Below, piece by piece: positions 42,707-51,714 of a stretch of DNA of 64,000 nt. The DNA is taken from NCBI RefSeq assembly GCF_001629705.1, contig NZ_CP015378.1, positions 2,046,001-2,110,000 of the forward strand, given 5' to 3'. The position numbers and the translations under genes were made by a program. The notes beneath the pieces were generated by a model, which saw nothing but the letters and a program-made list of their open reading frames with translations, was not told where the DNA came from and did no database searches. How positions within the stretch are numbered: the stretch's first letter is position 1; each line of letters opens with the position of its first letter. This DNA is from Fictibacillus phosphorivorans (GTDB taxonomy: Bacteria > Bacillota > Bacilli > Bacillales > Fictibacillaceae).

Positions 42707-43948
42707 TTAATGCGCGGTATCCATACGATCTACGTGTGCCAGATGTTTGTAGTTCCATCCGATGAAAACGATAGATAAGAATACAAATCCCGCAGCTACA
42801 TAAAACGGTAGATGTGGATTATAGATTTCCGCGAGCTTTGCCGCCATGTAAGGCGAAATTGCAGCTCCTAAAAAACGAAGAAAACTATATGCTGCTGACG
42901 CAGTCGAACGTTCAACAGGTGCCGCTTCCATTACAGCCGTTGTAATTAACGTATTCGTATTGCCTAAGATCGCCCCAGCAAAAACAATCGCTGAAATGAT
43001 CACCCATTGAGTTGAAGTAAATAATCCCATGATTACAAGATCGGCTACAAACAAGAAAAGCATAATCGCCATAGATTTAACTGTTCCGAACGTTTTTTCA
43101 AGCTTTGGTGCCATAAAAACGGAAGTGATCGCTAGCAACGTCCCCCAACCTAGGAACACATAACCGAGTCCCTTAGGATGTAACCCTAAAACAAAGGGCG
43201 CGTAAGCCATGATTGTAAAAAATCCTATGTTATATAGTGCTGCAACAATTCCTAGTACGAGAAGTGAACGATGCTTCATGGCTTTAAACGGTGCAGATAA
43301 AGGTGTCCGTTTCTTTTTCACTACTGTCTGTACATTAGGTTTAGGCATCAATACCAAAAGAATCATGAATGCCAGAATCATGAGGGTTGAAACTCCTAAG
43401 AAAGGCGATCTCCAAGAAATACTACCTAGTGTACCCCCGAGTAAAGGCCCAATTGAAATTCCTAAACCAACTGCTGCTTCATATAAAATAATAGCCTTAG
43501 CTGTTCCGCTGCTTGAAAGGGATACGATGGCAGCCAATGCTGTTGCAACAAAGAGTGCATTACCTAATCCCCAACCTGCTCGAAGACCTACTAATGTCCA
43601 AATGTTATCAGCAAAGCCCCCTAGTGCAGATACTATCGCTATAATAAATACTCCGGTCAATAGCGTTCCTTTATTGCCAAGTCTAGACGATACAGTACTT
43701 GTGATCAGCATGGCAAATGCCATTACTGCGTTATAACTCGTATAAAGTAACGTTACTTCACTTGGTGATGCTTGAAGATTTTCAGCAATTGATGGTAAAA
43801 CTGGATTTACTAAGCCCATTCCCATGAAAGCTGTTATACAAGCGAAAAAAACAGCCCATACGGAGATTGGCTGATGAAATAAACTTTGTTTATCGAGCGA
43901 AACTCCTGAAACTTTAGCTCCACCAACACTTTGTGTGTTTGTTGACAT
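42707..43948 (-). CDS. MFS drug/metabolite exporter
   Basis: A 413-residue protein with 12 predicted transmembrane helices. It begins with an unusually long hydrophilic N-terminus (about 26 residues), then WAVFFACITAFMGMGLVNPVLPSIAENL, typical of DHA1 exporters, and SRLGNKGTLLTGVFI near 85 in loop 2-3. ATG at 43948 has AAGGAG upstream. It is divergent from a MarR regulator with tandem operators between them. Substrate unknown. Confidence 0.87.
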   Translation of the reverse strand: MSTNTQSVGGAKVSGVSLDKQSLFHQPISVWAVFFACITAFMGMGLVNPVLPSIAENLQASPSEVTLLYTSYNAVMAFAMLITSTVSSRLGNKGTLLTGVFIIAIVSALGGFADNIWTLVGLRAGWGLGNALFVATALAAIVSLSSSGTAKAIILYEAAVGLGISIGPLLGGTLGSISWRSPFLGVSTLMILAFMILLVLMPKPNVQTVVKKKRTPLSAPFKAMKHRSLLVLGIVAALYNIGFFTIMAYAPFVLGLHPKGLGYVFLGWGTLLAITSVFMAPKLEKTFGTVKSMAIMLFLFVADLVIMGLFTSTQWVIISAIVFAGAILGNTNTLITTAVMEAAPVERSTASAAYSFLRFLGAAISPYMAAKLAEIYNPHLPFYVAAGFVFLSIVFIGWNYKHLAHVDRMDTAH

Positions 43949-43987
43949 TCTCACATCTCCTTTATATTTTATTATCTCTGTAACTTA

Positions 43988-44102
43988 TTGTATAATACAA
44001 CTATATAATTGTATAGTACAACTACTTAGCTGTCAAATCATGATTCTGTTGTTGAATCATGCTTGAATCGGTTATCATGTTGATAGAGTTTTGTATACAA
44101 AG
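43988..44102. promoter_or_regulatory. three palindromic MarR operators between divergent genes
   Basis: TTGTATAATACAA (43988-44000) and TTGTATAGTACAA (44009-44021) are inverted repeats centred exactly 21 bp apart. A third, TTTGTATACAAA, is at 44091-44102, just before the MarR ribosome site. Their identity and placement suggest the MarR protein controls both the MFS gene and itself. Confidence 0.75.
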
Positions 44103-44114
44103 GTGGCAAAAACG

Positions 44115-44543
44115 ATGAAAAATTCTATACTCGAAAAGATCGAACTTGAGATGGCTGTTCTTGTAAGGCGCGTCACTTCAATCACATCCAAAAACAAAAT
44201 CGGTAATCTAGACAGATCAGCCTACCTCCTTCTGCATCAATTGTCTGTTCATGGACCTCTTGGTGTAAAGACGCTTGCTGAAAACTTGCAGCTCGATACA
44301 TCAACAGTTAGTCGACAAGCTGCATCACTTGAGAAAAAGGGATATGTGTACAAAGTTCCAGATCATGTGGATCGTCGAGCTTACTTCCTACAACTAACAA
44401 ATTCAGGTACAGAAGATTTTAATGAGTATAAAAAAGCTCGACTCGATCGTTTTGAAGTACTTACAGATGATTGGACAGATGAAGAACGAAAGCAGTTTGG
44501 TCATCTACTTAAAAAATTCAATAAGGCTATTTTAGAAAAATAA
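44115..44543 (+). CDS. MarR-family repressor of the MFS gene
   Basis: A 142-residue winged-helix protein: LGVKTLAENLQLDTSTVSRQAASLEKKGYVYKVPDHVDRRAYFLQLTNSG is the DNA-binding segment. ATG at 44115 with AAAGGTGG upstream; the frame to 44091 begins inside an operator. It is divergent from the MFS gene and has three matching palindromes around it. Confidence 0.87.
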   Translation: MKNSILEKIELEMAVLVRRVTSITSKNKIGNLDRSAYLLLHQLSVHGPLGVKTLAENLQLDTSTVSRQAASLEKKGYVYKVPDHVDRRAYFLQLTNSGTEDFNEYKKARLDRFEVLTDDWTDEERKQFGHLLKKFNKAILEK

Positions 44544-44575
44544 ACCCCGCTAAATTTCGGTTAGCGGGGTTTCCT
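44543..44575. terminator. terminator after the MarR gene
   Basis: Stem ACCCCGCTAA / TTAGCGGGGT, loop about 8 bases, with T or A runs; serves both convergent genes. Confidence 0.8.
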
Positions 44576-44579
44576 TACC

Positions 44580-45443
44580 TTATTTATTTTTGATCATAGA
44601 GATGTATTTCTTAACCACTTCAAATACATAATCTTGATTGGCAGCTGCGGTTGTAGGATCATATTGCCCGCCATTTGTTTTGTTATTGGAAAGAACCCGT
44701 ATGCCTAGAAACGGCACATTATAAGCTTTAGAAATTTGAGCAGCTGATGCTCCTTCCATCTCTTCAACTGAAGTTCCAAAGTTCTCATGGAACCATTTAA
44801 TACGATCCACTTCATTGTTCCAAACGTCTGCAGAACCGATCGTACCTTCTACAACTTTCCCTTTTGTATACTTTTCTTTAACTGCATGAGCAGCTTTTAA
44901 AAGGGTTGCATCGCCTTCAAAGTAACGTGCTTTCTCTGCGTTCGGATCCTCCCCGGCACTACCTTCCGATGCCATGAGATCCATTGGAATCCATGATGTA
45001 GGGTGAATTCCTTCGTTAGATTCTTTGTGAGGCGTTTTTAAAGACCCAAGATTCACTGTTCTTTTCCCTAAAACGATATCAAATACATTCAAACTCGGAT
45101 CGTGTCCTCCAGATGTACCTTGATTAATGACTGCAGCAGGTTTATATTTTTCAATTGCAATTGCTGTAGCAGCAGCTGTATTTTCCATACCCTTACCTGT
45201 TTTTGCAACAATTACGGGATAGTTATTTAGTGTTCCTTTATAAAAAACAAAGTTACCAGACTTTTCCTCTTTCACGTTCTTTAGGCGTTTTGCAAAGTTC
45301 TCAGCCTCAATTGGCATAGGCCCTTGAATGATGATCGGTCTTTTTGCTTTTTCTTTTCCAGATGCTGTTTGGTTGAAGTTGAATCCAGCTAATGCGGATA
45401 GAACTAAAACCGCTGCGATTGCTAATAATCCGTATTTTTTCAT
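44580..45443 (-). CDS. secreted purine nucleosidase-like protein (MTA/SAH nucleosidase family)
   Basis: A 287-residue phosphorylase-fold protein with a cleavable signal peptide (MKKYGLLAIAAVLVLSALAGFNFN). NQGTSGGHDPSLNVFDIVLG and VEEMEGASAAQISKAYNVPFLGIRVLSN are the substrate- and catalysis-site segments of MTAN (the E of MEGA binds ribose; the Asp is replaced by N in LSNN). Intracellular MTAN splits MTA and SAH; a secreted form under a guanine riboswitch suggests purine nucleoside salvage outside the cell. That is inference. Confidence 0.82.
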   Translation of the reverse strand: MKKYGLLAIAAVLVLSALAGFNFNQTASGKEKAKRPIIIQGPMPIEAENFAKRLKNVKEEKSGNFVFYKGTLNNYPVIVAKTGKGMENTAAATAIAIEKYKPAAVINQGTSGGHDPSLNVFDIVLGKRTVNLGSLKTPHKESNEGIHPTSWIPMDLMASEGSAGEDPNAEKARYFEGDATLLKAAHAVKEKYTKGKVVEGTIGSADVWNNEVDRIKWFHENFGTSVEEMEGASAAQISKAYNVPFLGIRVLSNNKTNGGQYDPTTAAANQDYVFEVVKKYISMIKNK

Positions 45444-45488
45444 TGTCTATTACCCTCCAGATGTCACGGATTACTAGAATATACTCAA

Positions 45489-45690
45489 TAAAAATAGCCT
45501 AGAGAATGTAGATGTTCCTACCTCTAGACTAACAGAGTTAAAGTATCTTTAAGCAAAAGAAAATTGCTAAATCATCGCTGATCAAATCCATAAGGATAAC
45601 TAGTCAGCCATTTACTTCAACTCGTAGTCCAGTTCTTTCATTGGGAACCGGGTAGAAACACTCAGACCATATTACCGAGCATATACGAGT
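45489..45690 (-). promoter_or_regulatory. guanine-class purine riboswitch with terminator
   Basis: Reading leftwards from 45689: CTCGTATATGCTCGGTAATA, TGGTCTGAGTGTTTCTACC, CCGGTTCCC, CTGGACTACGAG: the purine-aptamer core with its paired ends CTCGTA/TACGAG. The discriminating base is C in GGACTACGAG, as in guanine/hypoxanthine riboswitches (adenine ones have U). A terminator follows at 45489-45531 (stem AGTCTAGAGGTAG with its near-complement, then TTTTTATT). It should switch off the secreted nucleosidase when guanine is plentiful. Confidence 0.88.
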
Positions 45691-45779
45691 AATTCGCTTT
45701 TATGTATGTTACTTTGATAATATAACAATAAAAACTTTTGTTTTCAACATAAAACTTAACATTAAATTATATTTTTTAT

Positions 45780-46340
45780 TTAATGTTCGGATTTACGGTT
45801 TGTTTTATCACCTTTCAGGAATGAGTAGATGAAAAGATCATCAAACTTGCCACATGTGTATTCATAATGCCTTAACAACCCCTCTTTAACAAAACCAATT
45901 TTCTCTACTAAGTTTTGAGATGAAATATTTCCCGGCTCTATGAGTGCTTCAATTCGTTCCAGTTTCATATGTTTAAACCCAAACGTTACAACAGCTTCTA
46001 ATGCTTCTCGAGCAACACCTTTACCCCAATATTCTTTATTCAGTTCAAATCCTACTTCTGTTCGAAAATGCTTACCATTTCTATTTAGAAATCCGCAGCT
46101 TCCAATCACTTTATCGGAATTCTTTAATGTGATTCCCCAGCGAATTCCAGTTTGTTCTTTTAAGATTGAATGGTACCACTCTACTTCTTCATGAACAGCT
46201 TCAACCGTTTGATAAGGTGCGATGCCCATATGCTTTACAACCTCAGAGTCTGATAGATAGTCAAACATATCTTTCGCATCATCAAGAGTTACTTTTCTTA
46301 AGATCAAGCGATCCGTTTCAATCATAGGATGTTCAATCAT
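45780..46340 (-). CDS. GNAT acetyltransferase (RimJ/RimL type)
   Basis: A 186-residue protein: MIETDRLILRKVTLDDAKDMFDYLSDSEVVKHMG is the family start and GFELNKEYWGKGVAREALEAVVTFGF near 95-120 is the acetyl-CoA loop; SSQNLVEKIGFVKEGLLRHYEY follows. RimJ-like members acetylate protein N-termini or small amines. Start could also be the ATG five codons later. Probably precedes nothing in an operon; the HIT gene upstream is 22 bases away and may be cotranscribed. Confidence 0.82.
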   Translation of the reverse strand: MIEHPMIETDRLILRKVTLDDAKDMFDYLSDSEVVKHMGIAPYQTVEAVHEEVEWYHSILKEQTGIRWGITLKNSDKVIGSCGFLNRNGKHFRTEVGFELNKEYWGKGVAREALEAVVTFGFKHMKLERIEALIEPGNISSQNLVEKIGFVKEGLLRHYEYTCGKFDDLFIYSFLKGDKTNRKSEH

Positions 46341-46362
46341 CTCCTTCCTTCATTCCTTTCTT

Positions 46363-46833
46363 TTAACGATTGGTTACAGCAACTAATTTGCTTAATTCAG
46401 CATACAAACGATTTTTCATCATTTCCAACTGATCTTGAGAAGGTTTGATTTCATCAGAAAACATCTCTTCTTTGTCTACCCACCATACCGGACCTTTTAC
46501 AGGTGAATCATTCTCTCGTCGAGGAAAGAGATGCCAGTGAAGATGAGAGTCGCCATTGCCTAGTAACTCATAATTTAATTTTTCTGCACCAAAGGCTTTA
46601 TAAACAGCTTCCGCAACCAGACTCATCTCATTTAAGAACGTCTTTTTTACTTCTGACTCTAAAAAATGCAGTTCGGTCTTATGTTGTTTGGAAAGAAAAA
46701 GTGTATAACCTTTAAAATATTGATGATCACCTATCACGACGAAACCAGTCTTTAATTCCGCTACGAAATAAGGATTGGTACCCTTTTGAATCATGTCGAT
46801 CCGTTCGCATATTAAACAATCTGTATGAGCCAT
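46363..46833 (-). CDS. HIT-family protein
   Basis: A 156-residue protein with the triad HLHWHLFPRR near 110, and a CLIC motif near the start (DCLICERIDMI) that could bind zinc. A second HIT paralogue lies at 12177 in this window; the two are divergent. GGAGGAG precedes the ATG. 23 bases separate it from the Nudix gene upstream; an operon of nucleotide-processing enzymes is likely. Confidence 0.85.
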   Translation of the reverse strand: MAHTDCLICERIDMIQKGTNPYFVAELKTGFVVIGDHQYFKGYTLFLSKQHKTELHFLESEVKKTFLNEMSLVAEAVYKAFGAEKLNYELLGNGDSHLHWHLFPRRENDSPVKGPVWWVDKEEMFSDEIKPSQDQLEMMKNRLYAELSKLVAVTNR

Positions 46834-46856
46834 GCTATAAACTCCTCCTTCAACCT

Positions 46857-47327
46857 TTATAGTTTAGCATTATTTTCCTTTTGGTGGTCTCTGATCTTTA
46901 ATCGTGTATGTAATTCCCATAGTGCCGTTTTGTTGCTATCCCATTTCAAAGAGCTAAGAGCCTCTTCATAGCTAACCCACTTGTAAACAGAGTGTTCTTT
47001 AGAAAGATTAAGTTTCTGATCAGTGGCTTCTATACCAAAAGTATGTTCTGGAATGACGAGAACATCTTCCCCCCAGAGAAAGTGGCCAACAACGTGTTCA
47101 ACTGGCAATGAAGTCTTCGTATCTAATGTGATTAACCTACAGTCTTCACCTAGACCTGTTTCTTCAAAAGCCTCTCTTCTAGCAGTCTGTTCAGGGTTTT
47201 CTTCGTTTTCTCCGCCACCTGCAATACCTTGCCAATATTTCATATCTGAACGTTTCAAAATAGCATACTCTACACCATTCTCATTACATATAAAAGGAAT
47301 CACCAGAACCTGGTAAGGTGCTCTCAT
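46857..47327 (-). CDS. Nudix hydrolase
   Basis: A 156-residue protein. The Nudix box is GGGENEENPEQTARREAFEETG (about 36-57), with the REXXEE core intact. The N-terminal RAPYQVLVIPFICNENGVEYAIL and later WVSYEEALSSLKWDSNKTALWEL are typical of dNTP or pyrophosphohydrolase relatives, e.g. dihydroneopterin triphosphate enzymes. Substrate unknown. Ribosome site GGAAGGG. Confidence 0.85.
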   Translation of the reverse strand: MRAPYQVLVIPFICNENGVEYAILKRSDMKYWQGIAGGGENEENPEQTARREAFEETGLGEDCRLITLDTKTSLPVEHVVGHFLWGEDVLVIPEHTFGIEATDQKLNLSKEHSVYKWVSYEEALSSLKWDSNKTALWELHTRLKIRDHQKENNAKL

Positions 47328-47437
47328 TGAAATTTCTTCCCCTTCCTCTTGTTCTTATTTTGTAACACTTACAAGCGGTAATTCTTTCTAAACTAGGCTA
47401 TTATAATAATACACTTATTTTTGTTGGGGGCTTTATT

Positions 47438-48529
47438 TTGGAAATGAATCTTTTACAAGAAGCAGTAACATTCATCACATCCTGTTATCAGGAGTTGAAT
47501 AAAACACAGAGCGAAATAGATGATAGGATTTCTGAAATCGCAAAAGAAATTCAAATTGATGGTACGTATTCACACTTACCGTTTGAAATAGATTATGGTG
47601 CAAAACTAGCGTGGCGCAACAGTAATCGTTGTATCGGAAGATTGTTTTGGGATCAGATGCATACGTTCGATCGACGACATGTTGAAACAGAAGAAGAAAT
47701 TTTTATGGCAATCATAGATCACATGAAATATGCGACTAACCATGGAAGAATTCGGCCAACGATAACAATCTTCCCTCCAAAATCCCATAAACAACATGTA
47801 CGTATCTGGAATCATCAATTAATTCGATACGCGGGCTATCAAGTGGAGACTGGTATTATTGGAGATCCTTCTTCCATAGAATTTACAAAAATATGCATAG
47901 AGCTCGGTTGGGAACCGAAATTTGGAGAATTTGATATCTTACCTATAGTTATTCAAGTAAACAACAATCCTCCTAAGTTATTTGAACTACCGAAATCTTC
48001 AACTCTAGAAGTAGAGATACGTCACCCTGAGTTTGAATGGTTTAAAGATCTAGAGCTAAAATGGTACGGTGTTCCATTCATTTCCGATATGGCTTTAGAG
48101 ATAGGCGGGCTTCGTTACACGGCAGCTCCGTTTAATGGATGGTATATGGGGACTGAAATTGGAGCAAGAAATCTAGCAGATGAAGAGCGTTACAATATGC
48201 TTCCGAAGATTGCTTCATGCATGGGTATAGATACAAAAAGTTCAATTTCTTTATGGAAAGATAAAGCACTTGTTGAACTAAACATAGCAGTACTTCATTC
48301 CTTTCGAGAAGATGGTGTTAGTATCGTAGATCATCATACTGCAGCTCAACAGTTCAAAAAATTTGAAGAAAAAGAATCAGAAAGTGGCAGAAAGGTAACC
48401 GGTAACTGGGCTTGGCTCATTCCACCAATGAGTCCTGCAACGACACATATCTTTCATAAGCCATACAAAAATGAAATTGTTAAACCAAATTATTTTTACC
48501 AAGATACACCTTTTTCAAAAGAAGAATAG
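47438..48529 (+). CDS. nos: nitric oxide synthase oxygenase (bacterial NOS)
   Basis: A 363-residue protein of bacterial NOS length, with no reductase domain. [17 protein letters not shown] near 52-68 holds the cysteine that ligates heme. [23 protein letters not shown] near 229-251 is the arginine-binding and pterin region, containing the catalytic Glu, and [19 protein letters not shown] is the C-terminal substrate-site stretch. It oxidises arginine to NO with reductants borrowed from other flavoproteins. TTG at 47438 follows GGGGG. Confidence 0.95.
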   Translation: MEMNLLQEAVTFITSCYQELNKTQSEIDDRISEIAKEIQIDGTYSHLPFEIDYGAKLAWRNSNRCIGRLFWDQMHTFDRRHVETEEEIFMAIIDHMKYATNHGRIRPTITIFPPKSHKQHVRIWNHQLIRYAGYQVETGIIGDPSSIEFTKICIELGWEPKFGEFDILPIVIQVNNNPPKLFELPKSSTLEVEIRHPEFEWFKDLELKWYGVPFISDMALEIGGLRYTAAPFNGWYMGTEIGARNLADEERYNMLPKIASCMGIDTKSSISLWKDKALVELNIAVLHSFREDGVSIVDHHTAAQQFKKFEEKESESGRKVTGNWAWLIPPMSPATTHIFHKPYKNEIVKPNYFYQDTPFSKEE

Positions 48530-48540
48530 GCACTTTATCA

Positions 48541-48572
48541 AAACGTTCAGAGCGTCTTTTCTGGACGTTTTT
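48541..48572 (+). terminator. terminator of nos
   Basis: Stem AACGTTCAGA / TCTGGACGTT (one wobble), then TTTTTTC. Confidence 0.8.
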
Positions 48573-48640
48573 TCATATGATCTTCTTTTAATCAATATAA
48601 TAGCGTATAGGATTTTGGTTCTCCGAAAGGAGTTATTACG

Positions 48641-49564
48641 ATGTCGATCAAACCACAGCAGTTACAGCAAGGCGACACCATTGGAATTGTTACTTTAGGT
48701 AGCCCTCTTGAAGCAAATATAATCAATCAAGGAATTACAATGTTAGAGAATATGGGTTTTCAAGTGATCGTGGGAGATTATGTATACGCAACAAATGGTT
48801 TTTTGTCAGGAACACCACAGCAACGAGCTTCCGATTTGATGAAGATGTTTCAAAACAAACAGGTGAAGTTGATCTTTCCAACACGAGGTGGTGTGGGAGT
48901 AGCAAGCATTCTTCCCTATCTCGATTATAATATTATCAGAAGTAATCCAAAGATTATTTCAGGGTACAGTGATGTTACCATTTTAATAAATGTTTTGTAT
49001 CAACTTGCAGATCTGGTTACGTTTCAAAGTCTGATGCTTCTAGATTTCCGTTCAAGTACCCCATCTTATAATTTCAGCCAGTTTTTTAATAGCATCACGC
49101 GATCAACTGCACCCTGGCAGATTATGAATCCTCCAGATATCCCGCTTATAAGTAAAGTTTCAGGCAATGTTACAGGGGTTATAGTAGGTGGAAATCTTAC
49201 ATCACTAGTCGATAGTTTAGGAACGTCTTATGAAATAGACACAAAGGGAAAAATATTATTTCTTGAAGATACACACGAGCCGGTAAATACCGTTTATCGA
49301 TATTTAAATCATTTAAAGCTCGCTGGTAAATTTGAGGATTGTATCGGTATCATCATCGGAGAATGCACACAATGTCAGCCTGCTTATGGGAAGACGTTTG
49401 AAAATGTAGTCGATGAATTTCTTGTTCCACTTGGTAAACCATTGATGACGAATTTAACAAGTGCACACGGTTATTACAAAGCGGCAATTCCTATAGGTGT
49501 TAATGTCAATATGAATACGATCAATCGAACTTTGACTGTTATGGAGCCTACGGTAATTACTTAA
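48641..49564 (+). CDS. LD-carboxypeptidase (S66 family, MccF/LdcA-like)
   Basis: A 307-residue protein. LKPGDTIGIV-like start, then IFPTRGGVGVASILPYLDYNIIRSNPKIISGYSDVTIL (near 85-123), where the serine of SGYSD is the nucleophile; the catalytic Glu and His lie near LFLEDTHEP and LTSAHGYY. S66 enzymes trim murein tetrapeptides or cleave microcin C. AAAGGAG precedes ATG. Monocistronic. Confidence 0.9.
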   Translation: MSIKPQQLQQGDTIGIVTLGSPLEANIINQGITMLENMGFQVIVGDYVYATNGFLSGTPQQRASDLMKMFQNKQVKLIFPTRGGVGVASILPYLDYNIIRSNPKIISGYSDVTILINVLYQLADLVTFQSLMLLDFRSSTPSYNFSQFFNSITRSTAPWQIMNPPDIPLISKVSGNVTGVIVGGNLTSLVDSLGTSYEIDTKGKILFLEDTHEPVNTVYRYLNHLKLAGKFEDCIGIIIGECTQCQPAYGKTFENVVDEFLVPLGKPLMTNLTSAHGYYKAAIPIGVNVNMNTINRTLTVMEPTVIT

Positions 49565-49682
49565 ATAGAGATACTCTAATCTCATAACGATAAAATTTCA
49601 AAGTCTATATATTAAAGTAAGGCTTACAAATTCCCTATATATGGTATTATTAATTAAATTATTTCATGGGGGATTTCAGAAG

Positions 49683-50654
49683 ATGGAAAAAGCATATCAT
49701 TTCATTTTGTTACTTTTCATTTCATTATTACTAGTAAGCTGTTCAACTAAAACTGTAAAAAGTGATAAAGATTCAGACCAAATTTCATATGATTTCTCAC
49801 AAGATAATCAAACCTTTCAAATCATTCCTCTTTATGAAGAAGTACTAGATTACACTAACTTTATAAAGAAATCTCCTTCAATGAACAACAAACAAGAATA
49901 CAACAAAAAAGTTGTTATTCCGTTCCAAAACAAGGCATCCAAAGAAAATGTAGACATTCAAAGTGGTTATTTTGATTATTTCTCACCAACAAATGATACT
50001 AAGAAACTTGCAGAAGATACTAAGAAACTCCTTCAGCAACAAAAACAAATAAACGCTATTATTAAGCGTGCACTCATCAAATCTTCAGAGCAATTTCCTG
50101 GTACAGATAAAACTATTTTTATTATGCCGAATAATCCTGAAAGCAATATAGCGATACAGGAGATGCAAGGTGTAGCCGGATGGACGCTAAGTCAAAATGT
50201 AATTCTGCTACAAATTTCACCTTCTTATTCAGAAGAATCTTTAAAATATCTCATTGCACATGAATATCATCATACAAAATTTTTAGAAAGTGCATCGAAT
50301 CTTAATATATCTCTCATTGAAAAATTCATATTTGAAGGTAAAGCAGATAACTTTGCTTCTATCATCTATCCTGAACATACAACACCATGGACAAAGCCAT
50401 TATCTGAGGTAGATCTTAACCATGTATTGGGACAGTTACATGTAAATAAGGATTCATTAGATCCATCTTTATATAATGAATTTTTTGATGGGAATGCTAT
50501 GAAAAACATTCCTAAATGGTCAAATTATAAAGTAGGTTTTCAAATGACTAAAAGTTATTTAGAAAAGCATCCCCATCTTTCCATTGAAGAGTGGACCAAA
50601 CTTAATGCTGAACAAATTGTTCAAGGGAGTAAATATCACAATATATATAAATAA
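49683..50654 (+). CDS. DUF2268-type lipoprotein, predicted Zn-protease
   Basis: A 323-residue protein. The lipobox LLVSC ends at about residue 20, so it is a membrane-anchored lipoprotein. HEYHHTKFL near 197-205 is an H-E-x-x-H metallopeptidase motif, and the following E is in FIFEGKADNFASIIYPE, as in the DUF2268 family of predicted zinc proteases. ATG at 49683 follows GGGGGATTT. The longer frame to 49641 has no ribosome site. Confidence 0.82.
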   Translation: MEKAYHFILLLFISLLLVSCSTKTVKSDKDSDQISYDFSQDNQTFQIIPLYEEVLDYTNFIKKSPSMNNKQEYNKKVVIPFQNKASKENVDIQSGYFDYFSPTNDTKKLAEDTKKLLQQQKQINAIIKRALIKSSEQFPGTDKTIFIMPNNPESNIAIQEMQGVAGWTLSQNVILLQISPSYSEESLKYLIAHEYHHTKFLESASNLNISLIEKFIFEGKADNFASIIYPEHTTPWTKPLSEVDLNHVLGQLHVNKDSLDPSLYNEFFDGNAMKNIPKWSNYKVGFQMTKSYLEKHPHLSIEEWTKLNAEQIVQGSKYHNIYK

Positions 50655-50677
50655 CATTTTCAAATAGCTCAATCTAA

Positions 50678-50720
50678 AAAAACAAGGCTACTTCCCGATC
50701 AAAGTGCCTTGTTTTTTTAG
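50678..50720. terminator. bidirectional terminator
   Basis: Stem AAACAAGGC / GCCTTGTTT with a 17-base loop and T run on both strands. Confidence 0.8.
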
Positions 50721-50740
50721 ATTTAAAATTAATAAAGTTA

Positions 50741-50935
50741 TCAAGTACAACAAGCTACAGCATTTTTTAATAGCTCTTCTGGGATATAAATATTATCGTT
50801 CTTTACTTTGAAATCAATTCGGTTGTTAGTTAATCTCTGTATATCTATCTCTGTTTTTTCTCCCCAATGTACGTACTCTCTGTTTTCATTCTGCTCACAA
50901 GCAGTCATGAAGATCACACATATGACAAGAATCAT
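50741..50935 (-). CDS. small lipoprotein, start codon uncertain
   Basis: The ATG at 50935 gives 64 residues with lipobox MTAC, but no ribosome site fits. GGAGGGG lies 20-25 bases further up. In the same frame, codons ATC-ATC-AGA-AAA-CCA-CTA sit between that site and the ATG; a start at ATC (50953) would give MIRKPLMILVICVIFMTAC, a proper lipoprotein signal. ATC initiation is rare but known (infC uses ATT/ATC-like codons). The alternative is a mutated start, i.e. a silent gene. The mature part is short and polar, ending ACCT. Confidence 0.55.
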   Translation of the reverse strand: MILVICVIFMTACEQNENREYVHWGEKTEIDIQRLTNNRIDFKVKNDNIYIPEELLKNAVACCT

Positions 50936-50970
50936 TAGTGGTTTTCTGATGATGTAACCCCTCCATCATT

Positions 50971-51666
50971 TTAGTAGAACAGACTCGATTTTTCTACGTT
51001 CATTTTGTTATAAGAACGATTAAGAACCTCTTTTTCAATACCGTTAGCATGATAATACTTTTCCACATACATAGCTTTTACGATTCGCCTCACTTCAGAT
51101 AACGGCAATTCTTGTTTTCCTATTGTTTTTATAAATAAATGTAGAGGAACATCTACACCGTCATCATGTATGGGTGGCTGTAGATAAAGAAAATCCTTAA
51201 CTTTGTAAAAACCATTTCTCATAAAAAAATTCGTTCGTTTTAGGCAGTCATCCTTTTCTTTTTCGCTATGAACCATCTCTGGTGTTTCAGTCTCCAGTAC
51301 GATGGCATCTAGTGACTCATATCCAGCAGCAGTGCTATCTTCTTGAAGAATGTGTTCAATTACTTGAAGAGATTGTGCTCCTAAACCTTTACTTCTGCTT
51401 TTAGGATTTGTAACGAGATACACGATAAAGCCTGTATTTACATCAGCAAGGTAATGAGCTGTTACCATACTGATTAATTCATTATCTTTATATCCAACAA
51501 GGAAGTGATATTGATTTGGCAAACGTGTTTCAGCATTTCTCAAACTTTGAAGAAATACTGATTCTGGTTCCCGAACCTCGATTGGAAATGAATCGTGATA
51601 CAGAGTGAGAGCTTCTTGCAAATTTTTCTGATTTATATACGAGACTTCTTTCCATGTGATTTCCAT
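50971..51666 (-). CDS. GNAT acetyltransferase-like protein
   Basis: A 231-residue protein. FIVYLVTNPKSRSKGLGAQSLQVIEHIL near 82-110 is the acetyl-CoA-binding motif A; FFMRNGFYKVKDFLYLQPP near 160 ends the fold. A C-terminal extension of about 60 residues (LFIKTIGKQELPLSEVRRIVKAMYVEKYY) follows. Substrate unknown. RBS upstream is poor. Confidence 0.72.
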   Translation of the reverse strand: MEITWKEVSYINQKNLQEALTLYHDSFPIEVREPESVFLQSLRNAETRLPNQYHFLVGYKDNELISMVTAHYLADVNTGFIVYLVTNPKSRSKGLGAQSLQVIEHILQEDSTAAGYESLDAIVLETETPEMVHSEKEKDDCLKRTNFFMRNGFYKVKDFLYLQPPIHDDGVDVPLHLFIKTIGKQELPLSEVRRIVKAMYVEKYYHANGIEKEVLNRSYNKMNVEKSSLFY

Positions 51667-51714
51667 TTCATACGACCGCCTTTTTCTTATAAAAAAAGTT
51701 TCAGTTGTCTTTCA

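Noticed and set aside
43209..43736. 175-codon frame on the plus strand
   Set aside because: Antisense to the MFS transporter; its composition is the shadow of a membrane protein and it lacks a ribosome site.
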